From Bradyrhizobium sp. B124 (GTDB lineage Bacteria > Pseudomonadota > Alphaproteobacteria > Rhizobiales > Xanthobacteraceae): a stretch of DNA of 64,000 nucleotides. Positions 45,069 to 53,870 of this stretch are shown here, piece by piece. The position numbers and the translations under genes are program-made. Under the pieces are notes generated by a model. It was not told the DNA's origin. It worked only from the letters and a program-made list of their open reading frames with translations, and made no database searches. How positions within the stretch are numbered: the stretch's first letter is position 1; each line of letters opens with the position of its first letter. Location: assembly GCF_038967635.1 (NCBI RefSeq), contig NZ_CP152413.1:8436001-8500000 (forward strand). The letters run 5' to 3'.

Positions 45069-45189
45069 GTCGTCCCGGCGAAGGCCGGGACCCATAACCC
45101 CAAATCTACGTTGTTGGACCACGCTGGGGCCGCAGCAACCTTCACAACTGACTTTTGTGGTAATGGGTCCCGGCCTTCGCCGGGACGAC
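45069..45189. repeat. Palindromic intergenic repeat (GTCGTCCCGGCGAAGGCCGGGAC family), copy 1
   Basis: The outer arms GTCGTCCCGGCGAAGGCC and their inverted partner enclose about 80 bases with ACCCATAA and TGGGTCCC parts. A diverged second copy lies at 62048-62167 with the same inner layout (CGCTGGGGCC, TTCACAAC). It is a family found scattered through Bradyrhizobium genomes. Confidence 0.88.
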
Positions 45190-45255
45190 GATGAAGAGAC
45201 AGTGTCACTCGTTTGCACTATCGTTCGGCGTGGGGCGAGCTAGAACGAGGCGGTC

Positions 45256-46095
45256 GTGCAGACAAGAAAATTCAGCAACAACGGCCCGCGGGTCTCGGTG
45301 ATCGGGCAGGGCACCTGGTATCTCGATCGCGGTGACCGCAAGGCGGCGATCGCTGCGCTGAAGCGCGGCATCGACGCCGGCATGACGCATATCGACACGG
45401 CCGAGATGTATGGCGACGCCGAGCTCGTGATTGCGGACGCGATCACCGGCCGCCGCGACGAACTGTTCCTGGTCTCGAAGGTGCTGCCGAGCAACGCCTC
45501 GCGCCGTGGGACCATTACCGCCTGCGAGCGCTCGCTGAAGCGGCTGAAGACCGATCGCCTCGATTGCTATCTGCTGCATTGGCGCGGAACCTATCCGCTC
45601 GCCGAGACGGTCGCGGCGTTCGACGAATTGATCGCGGCCGGCAAGATCCGCTCCTGGGGCGTCAGCAATTTCGACGCAGACGATCTCGATGAACTGCTCG
45701 ATGTGGCGGGCGAGGGCAAGATCGCCTGCAACCAGGTGCTCTACCATCTGCGCGAGCGCGCCATCGAGCACGCCGTGATCCCGTGGTGCGAGCGGCATGG
45801 CGTGGCCGTGGTCGCCTACTCGCCGTTTGGCCACAATGATTTTCCCGCGCTATCGAGCAAATCAGGCGCGGTGCTGCAATCGATCGCGCAGGCGCACCAG
45901 GCGACGCCGCGCCAGGTCGCGCTGAGCTTCCTCACGCGGCTGCCGTCGGTGCTCGCGATCCCGAAAGCGTCGAACGCGGACCACGCGGCGGAGAATGCCG
46001 CGGCGGGAACGCTCAAGCTCGGCGGCGACGAGATCGCCGCGCTCGACGCGGCGTTCCCGCGCGGGCCGAAGCCGCGCTCGCTGCCGATGCTGTAA
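45256..46095 (+). CDS. Aldo/keto reductase
   Basis: A 279-residue (alpha/beta)8 oxidoreductase using NAD(P)H. The catalytic tetrad is visible: Asp and Tyr in HIDTAEMYGDAE, Lys in LVSKVLPSN and His in YLLHWRGTYP. The cofactor phosphate region is LAIPKASNADHAAENA. Members reduce aldehydes, ketosteroids or keto acids. The GTG start at 45256 has GAGG five bases upstream. It may functionally accompany the upstream aldehyde dehydrogenase, but the repeat in the 260-base gap suggests separate transcription. Confidence 0.9.
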   Translation: MQTRKFSNNGPRVSVIGQGTWYLDRGDRKAAIAALKRGIDAGMTHIDTAEMYGDAELVIADAITGRRDELFLVSKVLPSNASRRGTITACERSLKRLKTDRLDCYLLHWRGTYPLAETVAAFDELIAAGKIRSWGVSNFDADDLDELLDVAGEGKIACNQVLYHLRERAIEHAVIPWCERHGVAVVAYSPFGHNDFPALSSKSGAVLQSIAQAHQATPRQVALSFLTRLPSVLAIPKASNADHAAENAAAGTLKLGGDEIAALDAAFPRGPKPRSLPML

Positions 46096-46288
46096 TTCGC
46101 GGGATTCACTGGAAGCCGGCTCCACACAGTTCTTAACAAACTGTTGCAGTTGCGGCCGCGCGCAGGCTGCGGCGGGCGGTCGCGCACGCTGGTGCATATC
46201 GGAGTCCCGTTTTCGGGCATTGTTCTTGCGGCGGAATTGGCGTTCTGTACGAACAGCAGATTCCCCTTATTTCGCGTTCGAGATTGCC

Positions 46289-47278
46289 GTGACACCGCCC
46301 CCCGCCGTAGCCGCCAGGCTGGACAGCGTTCCTCTTGCATTGCCCGCGAAGACATCTGTTGCACGCAAGGCGCCGGCCCGCACCGACCGGCCGTTCAAAG
46401 GCATTGCGCTGATCCTGCTGTCGACGGTGTTCTTGGGCACCTCCGACGTCACCGCGAAATATCTGTCGTCCTCGCTGCCTTCGATTGAGATCGCCTGGAT
46501 CCGCTTCCTGGTGTTCGCGCTGATCATGACGCCGGCGATGCTGCCGGGCACGCCGCTGTTTGCGCTGCGCAGCAGCCGTCCCGGCCTGCATGTGCTGCGC
46601 GGCGCCGCGCTGCTCGGCTCCTCCCTGATCTTCATCACGGGGCTGGGCTTCCTGCCGATCGCTGAGGCCTCGGCCACCAGTTTCGTCTCGCCGCTGTTCG
46701 TCACCGCGCTGTCGATCGCTTTCCTAGGCGAGAAGGTCGGCATGCGACGCTGGATTGCAACCGCGGTCGGCCTCGCCGGTGTGTTCATCATCCTGCGACC
46801 GGGCACCAGCGCCTTCCATCCAGCGGCTGTCTTCCCGCTCGTCTCGGCGCTGGCCTGGGCCGCCACGCTGATCCTGACGCGCATGATGAGCGGCAGCGAA
46901 CGTCCGATCACGGTGATGACCTATTCGTCGATCGTCGGCGTCGCCATCGTCAGCGCGCTGGTGCCGTTCGTCTGGGTCACGCCGACCTGGCACGACATCA
47001 TGTTCGGCATCCTGATTGGCGTCGCGTCCACCGTCGGACAGTGGATCGTCGTGCTGGCGTTCCGCTATGGCGATGCCTCGGTGCTGGCGCCGTTCTCCTA
47101 CACGCAGCTGCTGTGGGTCAGCATCCTCGGCTTCCTGATCTTCGGTGAGGTGCCGGATTACTGGACCATCCTCGGCGCCGGCTTCATCGTCGCCTCCGGC
47201 CTCTACACCGCGCATCGCGAGCGCATGCGCCGCTCGCAAGTGTTGGCGGTGGCCAGCGAGCCGTCGCCGAACGCCTGA
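46289..47278 (+). CDS. EamA/DMT-family transporter
   Basis: A 329-residue membrane protein with ten predicted helices in two EamA repeats (about 30-165 and 175-310). Typical signatures are FKGIALILLSTVFLGTSDVT, FVSPLFVTALSIAFLGEKVG and ILGAGFIVASGLYTAHRER. The family exports amino acids, nucleosides or other metabolites, and imports riboflavin or S-adenosylmethionine in some species. The GTG at 46289 is a plausible start with a 30-residue cytoplasmic tail; the frame is open further upstream without support. The substrate is unknown. Confidence 0.87.
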   Translation: MTPPPAVAARLDSVPLALPAKTSVARKAPARTDRPFKGIALILLSTVFLGTSDVTAKYLSSSLPSIEIAWIRFLVFALIMTPAMLPGTPLFALRSSRPGLHVLRGAALLGSSLIFITGLGFLPIAEASATSFVSPLFVTALSIAFLGEKVGMRRWIATAVGLAGVFIILRPGTSAFHPAAVFPLVSALAWAATLILTRMMSGSERPITVMTYSSIVGVAIVSALVPFVWVTPTWHDIMFGILIGVASTVGQWIVVLAFRYGDASVLAPFSYTQLLWVSILGFLIFGEVPDYWTILGAGFIVASGLYTAHRERMRRSQVLAVASEPSPNA

Positions 47279-47429
47279 CCACGCGTATCCATTTTACAAC
47301 AGATGCCCTGAATCCGACCTGATGCGCTGACCGTGCACGGCTTGAGAAGACGCGCCTCCCGCGAGTTGCAAGATAGCCCATTCGGGTCAAGCCGCGTCCG
47401 CGCGGCGCTATCGATTTGGGGCTGGGGCA

Positions 47430-50400
47430 ATGCGGGAGTGGGGCTGCGCGCGAATCCGTCTGCGAGGCTGGTTGATGGTCGCGATCATCCTTTCAACCGC
47501 TCTGCTCGCCGGGCCGGTTGTCGCACAAAACGGCGGCGTCGGCGGCGAGGGTAATTATCAGTCGACAGGACAACATGGCGGCGCCGGCGGCACTCCCGGT
47601 GTGAGCGGTGGTGTCGGCGGCGACGGCGGCGCTCCGAATCGCTCGTGCCAATGCACCGGTGGTGGTGGTGGCGGCGGCGCTGAAGGCGCCGCCGGAGGTG
47701 CCGGCGGCCCCGGCGGGATTAACGCCTCTCCCGGCGGCGGTGCCGGTGGCGTGGCCGGACAGGATGGCGTTGCTGGAACGATCGGTTCAGTTACCGCGAG
47801 TGGTGGTGGCGGTGGCGGCGGCGGTCTCAGCGGAACGTCCAGCGCGACGCTGAACAACACCGGGATATTGATGGGCGGCAATGGCGGCAGGGGCGGCGAC
47901 GGTGGCGTCAACGCCTCGAACCCTTCAGCCCAAGTCGCTGGCGGCGGCGGTGGTGGTGGTGCGGGCGGCAGTGCATTCACCATCACCGGCGCAGGAATCC
48001 ACTCAAACAGCGGCAGCATCACAGGCGGCAATGGCGGTGCGGGCGGCGCCGGTGATGTCGGTGGCGGCGGCGGTGACGGCGGCACCGGCATCGTCGTCAG
48101 TGCGCCAGGCGCAACGATCAGGAATTCCGGCTCGATCTCGGGTGGCGCGGGCGGTGGTGGCGGCGCGCAGGTGTCCGATATCGACGCGAATCAAGGCGAG
48201 CCGTCCACCGGCGGCACGCGGGGGAAGCCCGGTGCAGCAGGCACGGGCGGTTCCGGAATCGTCGGTAGCGGCTTGACCATCATCAACAGCGGGACGATCA
48301 CCGGCGGCGGCGGCCCGGGTGCGCAGGGCAACGCGATCGGCTTCACCGGCGGAACCAATACGCTGACGTCGATCGGTGGAATGCTCAGTGGCAATCTTGC
48401 GATTGCAAATGGCGTCGGTGCCAGCCTGACGTTCCTGCAAACCAGCGCGGCCGGCGCGTCGGGCGATGTCACCATCTCCGGCATCACGGGCCTCAATGGC
48501 TTGGCCACCGACGCCTCGGTTGCCGTCAAGCTGGATGGTGGGCGCTCGCTGATCGTCACCGGCGCCAGCACCTACACCGGCGGCACCTCGGTGAGCGACG
48601 GATCGACGCTCGTCATCCGCAACAGCAATGCACTCGGCAGCGGCACGCTGAAGATGGGCGAGACGCTTGCCGGTCTCACCAGGCTGGTGCTGGACGGCAA
48701 CGGCGTCAACATCGCCAACACCATCGTCATCAACAGCGATCCCATCATCACCGTCGCCGCCGGTACCACAAACGCGATGTCGGGGCCTATCAGCGGTGCC
48801 GGCGATATCGTGCTCAACGGGGGCGGCAGGCTGGTGCTGTCCGGAGCGAATACATATACCGGCGGCACCACGATCTGCGGCACTGCGTGCGGCGTTGCCG
48901 GCGGCAGCAGCGTGCTGCTAGTCGGCGTCGACACCGTGGGTACGCCGGGCGCGATCGTCTCGTCGGCGATCGGGACCGGCCTACTGACCTTCGACGGCGG
49001 GACGCTGCAGGCCGGCGGCAATTACACGATCGCGAACAACGCACAGGTCAACGCTACCGGCGGCAGCATCGACGGCAACGGATCCACCTTCACTTACTCG
49101 GGCAACATTGGCGGCGCCGGTGGACTGTCAGTGCTGGGCGCTTCGGCCTTCGTCGGCCGCGTGGTGTTGACAGGCTCCAACACCTATGCCGGCGGCACCA
49201 CGATCTGCAATTGCGCAACGCTGCAACTCGGCGACGCCAGCCACACCGCCTCGATCGTCGGCGAAGTCACTGTCAACGGCAGGTTCGAGATCGTCAACGC
49301 CAACACGGCGGGCATCACCAAGATCGTCAACGACGGCTTCAACGGGTTCGCCAGCACGACGTTCCACAATTCCACCACGGCGTCGACGGCCGTGATCGTC
49401 AACCGGAATTTCGGCGCCACGGTGTTTGGCGACAGCAGCACCGCGGGCAATTCCACCATTACCAATGGTGACAACACCAATGGTAACAACGTCGGCTCGA
49501 CGTATTTCCTCGGATTTTCGTCGGCGGCGTCGGCGAAGATGACGACGTCCGCCACCGGCTATATCAGTTTCTTCCAGAGCAGCACCGCGGCGAACGCGAC
49601 CATCGACAACAGCGGCTTGACCTATTTCGGCCCGATCGGCGACGCGACCGAGGCGCCGACCGCAGGCAACGCGACGATCACCAACCGGTCCGGCGGCGCG
49701 CTGGTCTTTGCCGCGTATGCGACGGCCGGAAACGCCGTGATCACGACCGAGAGCGGCGCGAGCGTCAAGTTCGTCGACAACGCGACCGGCGGTGCCGCGC
49801 AGTTCATCACCCAGGGAACCGGCTATGTCGACTTCGGCGGCAGCCTTGGGCCGAACGGTGATGGTCGCATCACGGCAGGTTCGATCGCGGGCTCGGGCAC
49901 CTACTACATCGGTAGCGGCAATACGCTCGCGGTCGGTGGCAACAATCTCTCGACAGTCGTCAGCGGCGTGATCGCGGATTCCAATCCCTGCGGTTGCGGC
50001 CCGGCCGGGCCTGGCAATCTGGAAAAGACCGGCAGCGGCACGCTGAATCTCTCGGGTGTCAACACCTATACCGGAGCTACCGTTGTCAATGGCGGCGTCC
50101 TGCAAGTCGATGGTTCGATCGTGTCGTCGAGTTCAGTCACGGTGAATTCAGGCGGCGCGCTCTCCGGTATCGGCACCGTCGGCAATACGACGATTGCGAG
50201 CGGTGGCATTTTGCTGCCAGGCAATGCGACACCGGGCACATTCCTCAACGTGGCGGGCAATCTCGCTTTCCAGTCTGGCGCGCTGTATCTGGTCGGGCTC
50301 AATGCGACCGCCGCCACATCAGCCAAGGTGACCGGCACCGCGGCGCTTGCCGGATCGGTGGGTGTAAGCATCGCTGCCGGCAGCACGATCGCCAGGCAAT

Positions 50401-51740
50401 ACACCATCCTGTCGGCGGCCGGCGGTCGCAACGGCGTGTTCGCCGGTGTCGCTTCAACCGGGCTGCCGTCGGGTCTGGTTGCAACGCTCGGCTACGACGC
50501 AAACAATGCCTATCTCAATTTCGCGCTCGATTACGCCGTGAAATCGAAGCTCAACGTCAACCAGATCAATGTTGCCGCGACGCTGCAGAACTTCTTTAAT
50601 GCCAATGGCGGCATCAACGTGGCTTATGCGGGACTCTCGCCGAACGGCCTGACCCAGGCCTCGGGCGAGAGCGCGACCGGCTCGCAGCAGGCGACGTTCA
50701 ACGCGATGAACCAGTTCCTCGGTCTGCTGACCGATCCGTTCGTCGCCGGGCGCGATGGCGGTTTTGGTGGCGGCGCGAGCGCTACGCCGTTTGCCGAGGA
50801 GAGCGCGTCGCTGGCGTATGCGGCGCGCACGACCGAGCCACGCGATGCGCTGGCCGCGATTTACTCCAAGGCACCGCCGCCGCAGCAGCCCGACTTCGAG
50901 CAGCGCTGGAGCATCTGGACAGCGGGCTATGGCGGTTCGCAGACCACCAGCGGCAATGCGGTGCTGGGCTCGAACAACACCAGCAGCAGCGTCTACGGCA
51001 CCGCAGTCGGCGCCGACTACCGTTTCTCGCCGAACACCATTGCAGGCTTTGCGCTCGCCGGCGGCGCCACCAGCTTCAGCACCAACGGTCTCGGCTGGGG
51101 CCGCTCCGACCTGTTCCAGGCCGGCGCGTTCGTTCGCCACACCGTCGGCGCGGCGTATCTGAGCGCCGGGCTCGCCTATGGTTGGCAGGACATCACCACC
51201 GACCGCATCGTCACCGCGGCGGGCGTCGACCATCTGCGGGCGAACTTCAACGCCAATGCGTGGTCGGGCCGGCTCGAAGGCGGCTATCGCGCCGCCACGC
51301 CCTGGATCGGGCTGACACCTTACGCGGCGGCGCAATTCACCAGCTTCGAGCTGCCAGGCTATGCGGAAAGCGTGGTTTCCGGTGGCGGTGCCTTCGCGCT
51401 GAACTATGCGGCGAAGAGCGTCACCGACACGCGCAGCGAGCTCGGCCTGCGCTCGGACAAATCCTTCGCGGTCGATGGCGGCATCGTGACGTTGCGCGGC
51501 CGCGTCGCCTGGGCGCACGACTTCAACCCGAACCGCAGCGCCGCGGCCGTGTTCCAGGCGCTGCCGGGGGCGGCCTTCGTGGTCAACGGTGCGGCGCAGG
51601 CCAGCGAGTCCGCGCTGGCCACCGCCTCGGCGGAGATCAAGTGGCGCAACGGCTGGTCGGCGGCTGCGACTTTCGAGGGTGAATTCTCCAACGTCACCCA
51701 GTCCTACGCCGGCAAGGGCGTTATGCGCTATACGTGGTGA
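47430..51740 (+). CDS. Autotransporter adhesin-like protein (type Va secretion)
   Basis: A 1436-residue outer-membrane autotransporter. An N-terminal signal with an extended basic region (cleaved near PVVAQ-NGG) is followed by a Gly-rich passenger start (about 35-300, GG repeats). Several autotransporter-associated beta-helix repeats follow (GANTYTGGTTI, GSNTYAGGTTI, GVNTYTGATVV). The C-terminal beta-barrel (about 1155-1436) begins WSIWTAGYGGSQTTSG and ends MRYTW with the terminal aromatic. The passenger carries four tight cysteine pairs: 73/75, 483/487, 593/595 and 854/856. No catalytic serine-protease motif is seen, so adhesion or biofilm is the likely role. It is monocistronic. Confidence 0.92.
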   Translation: MREWGCARIRLRGWLMVAIILSTALLAGPVVAQNGGVGGEGNYQSTGQHGGAGGTPGVSGGVGGDGGAPNRSCQCTGGGGGGGAEGAAGGAGGPGGINASPGGGAGGVAGQDGVAGTIGSVTASGGGGGGGGLSGTSSATLNNTGILMGGNGGRGGDGGVNASNPSAQVAGGGGGGGAGGSAFTITGAGIHSNSGSITGGNGGAGGAGDVGGGGGDGGTGIVVSAPGATIRNSGSISGGAGGGGGAQVSDIDANQGEPSTGGTRGKPGAAGTGGSGIVGSGLTIINSGTITGGGGPGAQGNAIGFTGGTNTLTSIGGMLSGNLAIANGVGASLTFLQTSAAGASGDVTISGITGLNGLATDASVAVKLDGGRSLIVTGASTYTGGTSVSDGSTLVIRNSNALGSGTLKMGETLAGLTRLVLDGNGVNIANTIVINSDPIITVAAGTTNAMSGPISGAGDIVLNGGGRLVLSGANTYTGGTTICGTACGVAGGSSVLLVGVDTVGTPGAIVSSAIGTGLLTFDGGTLQAGGNYTIANNAQVNATGGSIDGNGSTFTYSGNIGGAGGLSVLGASAFVGRVVLTGSNTYAGGTTICNCATLQLGDASHTASIVGEVTVNGRFEIVNANTAGITKIVNDGFNGFASTTFHNSTTASTAVIVNRNFGATVFGDSSTAGNSTITNGDNTNGNNVGSTYFLGFSSAASAKMTTSATGYISFFQSSTAANATIDNSGLTYFGPIGDATEAPTAGNATITNRSGGALVFAAYATAGNAVITTESGASVKFVDNATGGAAQFITQGTGYVDFGGSLGPNGDGRITAGSIAGSGTYYIGSGNTLAVGGNNLSTVVSGVIADSNPCGCGPAGPGNLEKTGSGTLNLSGVNTYTGATVVNGGVLQVDGSIVSSSSVTVNSGGALSGIGTVGNTTIASGGILLPGNATPGTFLNVAGNLAFQSGALYLVGLNATAATSAKVTGTAALAGSVGVSIAAGSTIARQYTILSAAGGRNGVFAGVASTGLPSGLVATLGYDANNAYLNFALDYAVKSKLNVNQINVAATLQNFFNANGGINVAYAGLSPNGLTQASGESATGSQQATFNAMNQFLGLLTDPFVAGRDGGFGGGASATPFAEESASLAYAARTTEPRDALAAIYSKAPPPQQPDFEQRWSIWTAGYGGSQTTSGNAVLGSNNTSSSVYGTAVGADYRFSPNTIAGFALAGGATSFSTNGLGWGRSDLFQAGAFVRHTVGAAYLSAGLAYGWQDITTDRIVTAAGVDHLRANFNANAWSGRLEGGYRAATPWIGLTPYAAAQFTSFELPGYAESVVSGGGAFALNYAAKSVTDTRSELGLRSDKSFAVDGGIVTLRGRVAWAHDFNPNRSAAAVFQALPGAAFVVNGAAQASESALATASAEIKWRNGWSAAATFEGEFSNVTQSYAGKGVMRYTW

Positions 51741-51775
51741 CCCTCCGTGCTATAGCCTCCCGCAGCGAACGCCTG

Positions 51776-51794
51776 TCGCGGACTTGATCCGCGA
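51776..51794. repeat. Inverted repeat after autotransporter
   Basis: TCGCGGA-CTTGA-TCCGCGA is a 7-bp perfect inverted repeat 36 bases after the autotransporter stop. It may form part of a terminator or a regulatory site for the next gene. Confidence 0.4.
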
Positions 51795-51798
51795 TAGT

Positions 51799-51819
51799 GT
51801 ATTTCGCGGGGCGAAATAC
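51799..51819. promoter_or_regulatory. Operator candidate upstream of zinc dehydrogenase
   Basis: GTATTTCGC-GGG-GCGAAATAC is a perfect 9-bp inverted repeat 41 bases before the dehydrogenase start. It looks like the operator of a dimeric repressor or activator. No regulator gene is adjacent. Confidence 0.6.
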
Positions 51820-51859
51820 GCATCAAAATGAGTGGGACAAAACCCACGCGGGAGGAAAC

Positions 51860-52942
51860 ATGCGCGCAGCGATCTTCAGAAACGGCGAGATTGTCGTCGA
51901 CCAGATGCCGGAGCCGAAGCCGGGGGCCGGCCAGGTGCTGGTCAAATCGCTCGCCTGCGGCATCTGCGGTTCCGATCTGCATGCACGCAAGCACGCCCAC
52001 CGCATGGTGGAGCTGAGCAAGTTCCTGCCGGGCCGTACGCCGATGGACCTGTCGCGCGACGTCGTGTTCGGCCACGAGTTCTGCTGCGAGATCCTCGATT
52101 ACGGCCCGGGCACCACGCGCAAGCTGAAGCCCGGCACGCGCGTCTGCTCGCTGCCGGCGCTGCTGACGCCGGAGGGGCCCAAGGGCATCGGCTATTCCAA
52201 CGATTATCTCGGCGCCTATGCCGAGCAGATGCTGCTCAGCGAGCCGCTGCTGCTCGAAGTGCCGAACGGGCTTGCCGCCGAGCACGCCGCGCTCACCGAG
52301 CCGCTTGCGGTCGGCGTCCATGCGGTGGCGATGGCCAACATCAAAGGCGGCGAGGTGCCGCTGGTGATCGGCTGCGGGCCGGTCGGCCTTGCGGTGATCG
52401 CGGCGCTGAAGATCAAGGGACTCGGCCCGATCGTTGCCGCAGACTATTCGCCGGCGCGGCGCGCGCTCGCCGAGAAGATGGGCGCCGATGTCGTGGTCGA
52501 TCCCGCCAGGACGCAGCCCTATGCGAGCTGGGCCGAGCACGCCCAGATGACCGAAGCGGAGAAGGCAGCGCGGCCGCCGATGCAGGCACTGTTGCCGCCG
52601 CTGAAGCCGGCGCTGATCTTCGAATGCGTCGGTGTGCCCGGCGTGTTGCAGCAGGTGTTCGAGGGCGCCCCGCGCAGCGCCCGCGTCGTGGTGGTCGGGG
52701 TCTGCATGGAGACCGACAAGTCCGAGCCGATGCTCGGCATCATCAAGGAGCTCAACGTCCAGTACGTGCTCGGCTACACGCCGGAGGAGTTCGCCTATTC
52801 GCTGCGCCTGATCGCGGAAGGCCAGGTCGATGCGGCATCGCTGGTCACCGGCCGCGTCGGCATCGACGGCGTCGCGCAGGCCTTTGCCGATCTCGCCAAT
52901 CCCGAGGCGCACACCAAGATCCTGGTCGAGCCGTGGCGTTGA
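51860..52942 (+). CDS. Zinc-binding dehydrogenase without structural zinc lobe
   Basis: A 360-residue MDR dehydrogenase. Catalytic zinc ligands are Cys36 (CGICGSDLH) and His72-Glu73 (FGHEFCCEI). The loop that normally carries four structural-zinc cysteines is replaced by RVCSLPALLTPEGPKGIGYS with a single Cys. The cofactor motif is VIGCGPVGLAVIAAL (about 175) and the acidic residue of VAADYSPAR suggests NAD preference. GGAGGAA precedes ATG 51860. A perfect inverted repeat lies 41 bases upstream, suggesting regulated expression. The substrate is unknown. Confidence 0.9.
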   Translation: MRAAIFRNGEIVVDQMPEPKPGAGQVLVKSLACGICGSDLHARKHAHRMVELSKFLPGRTPMDLSRDVVFGHEFCCEILDYGPGTTRKLKPGTRVCSLPALLTPEGPKGIGYSNDYLGAYAEQMLLSEPLLLEVPNGLAAEHAALTEPLAVGVHAVAMANIKGGEVPLVIGCGPVGLAVIAALKIKGLGPIVAADYSPARRALAEKMGADVVVDPARTQPYASWAEHAQMTEAEKAARPPMQALLPPLKPALIFECVGVPGVLQQVFEGAPRSARVVVVGVCMETDKSEPMLGIIKELNVQYVLGYTPEEFAYSLRLIAEGQVDAASLVTGRVGIDGVAQAFADLANPEAHTKILVEPWR

Positions 52943-52952
52943 GCACGGTTTT

Positions 52953-53035
52953 GTAGGGTGGGTTGGCCGAAGGCGTAACCCACCATCTTTTTCAAGACAC
53001 GAAGTCGGTGGGTTACGCTGCGCTAACCCACCCCA
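52953..53035. repeat. Palindromic repeat (GTAGGGTGGGTT family), copy 1
   Basis: GTAGGGTGGGTT and AACCCACCCCA ends enclose GGCGTAACCCACC and GGTGGGTTACGC inner arms. A related, longer copy is at 59566-59678. It separates the dehydrogenase from the SDR gene. Confidence 0.85.
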
Positions 53036-53107
53036 CAGATCGGCCGCGCGGTTTGCATTTCGTGACACCGAATCTATAGTTCGCTGTCGTCTGGAAGCAT
53101 CTACCTC

Positions 53108-53866
53108 ATGCGCGTTTCAATCATCACGGGAGGCGGCTCCGGCATCGGCGCCGCCGTTGCACGCCGGCTTGCCGGCCCTGATCAGGGGCTGATGCTGCAT
53201 GGCCAGGGCGCCGAAGCCAGCGGGCTCGCGCGCCTGAATTCGGTTGCGGAGGAATGCCGTAGCAAGGGCGCGAAGGTTGCGGTCTCTACCGGCGATCTCG
53301 CCGGGATCGGTGCGGGTACGTCGCTGGTCGCGGCTGCGCGCGCCGCGTTCGGGCCGATCGACAGCATCGTGCATGCCGCGGGCTTTGCCGACCGCCGCGA
53401 ATTCGCCAGCCTGCCGCGCGAGGCGCTGGAGCGTGCCTTTGCCGTAATGGCGGCTGCATTTCATGAAATCGCGGCGGCTGGGCTGCCAGATCTCGCGCGC
53501 AGCGCGCAAGGCCGCGTCGTCGCGGTATCGAGCTTCGGGCCGCATCGTTTTGTGCCCGGCGCAACCTATCCGGGATCGGCCGCCGCCAAGGCTGCGCTCG
53601 AAGTGCTGGTGAAGTCGCTCGCAATCGAGCTCGCAGCATCGGGCGCCACCTCAAATGCCGTGATGCCCGGCTACACGCGCAAGGATCCCGGCCTGTTCGG
53701 CGCGCTGGATTCCTCGACCTGGGAGCGGGTGGCGAAAGCCAATCCGATGCAGCGGCTGGCCGAGCCCGACGAGGTTGCCGCGGTCGTGGCTTTCCTGCTG
53801 TCGCCGGAAGCGGGCCACATCACCGGCGCCACGCTGCCGGTCGATGGTGGCCTGACCTTGATGTGA
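53108..53866 (+). CDS. Short-chain dehydrogenase/reductase with altered active site
   Basis: A 252-residue Rossmann-fold oxidoreductase. The cofactor motif GGGSGIGAAVARRLA is at about 7-21, and the active-site serine region is VVAVSSFGPHRF. The usual Tyr-x-x-x-Lys is changed: Lys161 is present, but the residue four before it is Ser157, and the nearest Tyr is Tyr154 (TYPGSAAAKAAL). The C-terminus HITGATLPVDGGLTLM is typical of classical SDRs. It may have shifted chemistry or be a non-enzymatic paralogue. It forms an operon with the FAD oxidase 4 bases downstream. Confidence 0.88.
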   Translation: MRVSIITGGGSGIGAAVARRLAGPDQGLMLHGQGAEASGLARLNSVAEECRSKGAKVAVSTGDLAGIGAGTSLVAAARAAFGPIDSIVHAAGFADRREFASLPREALERAFAVMAAAFHEIAAAGLPDLARSAQGRVVAVSSFGPHRFVPGATYPGSAAAKAALEVLVKSLAIELAASGATSNAVMPGYTRKDPGLFGALDSSTWERVAKANPMQRLAEPDEVAAVVAFLLSPEAGHITGATLPVDGGLTLM

Positions 53867-53870
53867 CGGC

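Noticed and set aside
47558..48091. Pro-rich minus-strand frame within the autotransporter
   Set aside because: Mirror image of the Gly-rich coding repeats (GGC/GCC), not a gene.
47530..48330. Similarity of the Gly-rich passenger start to mycobacterial PE_PGRS proteins
   Set aside because: Only compositional; no PE domain, and the C-terminal barrel shows an autotransporter.
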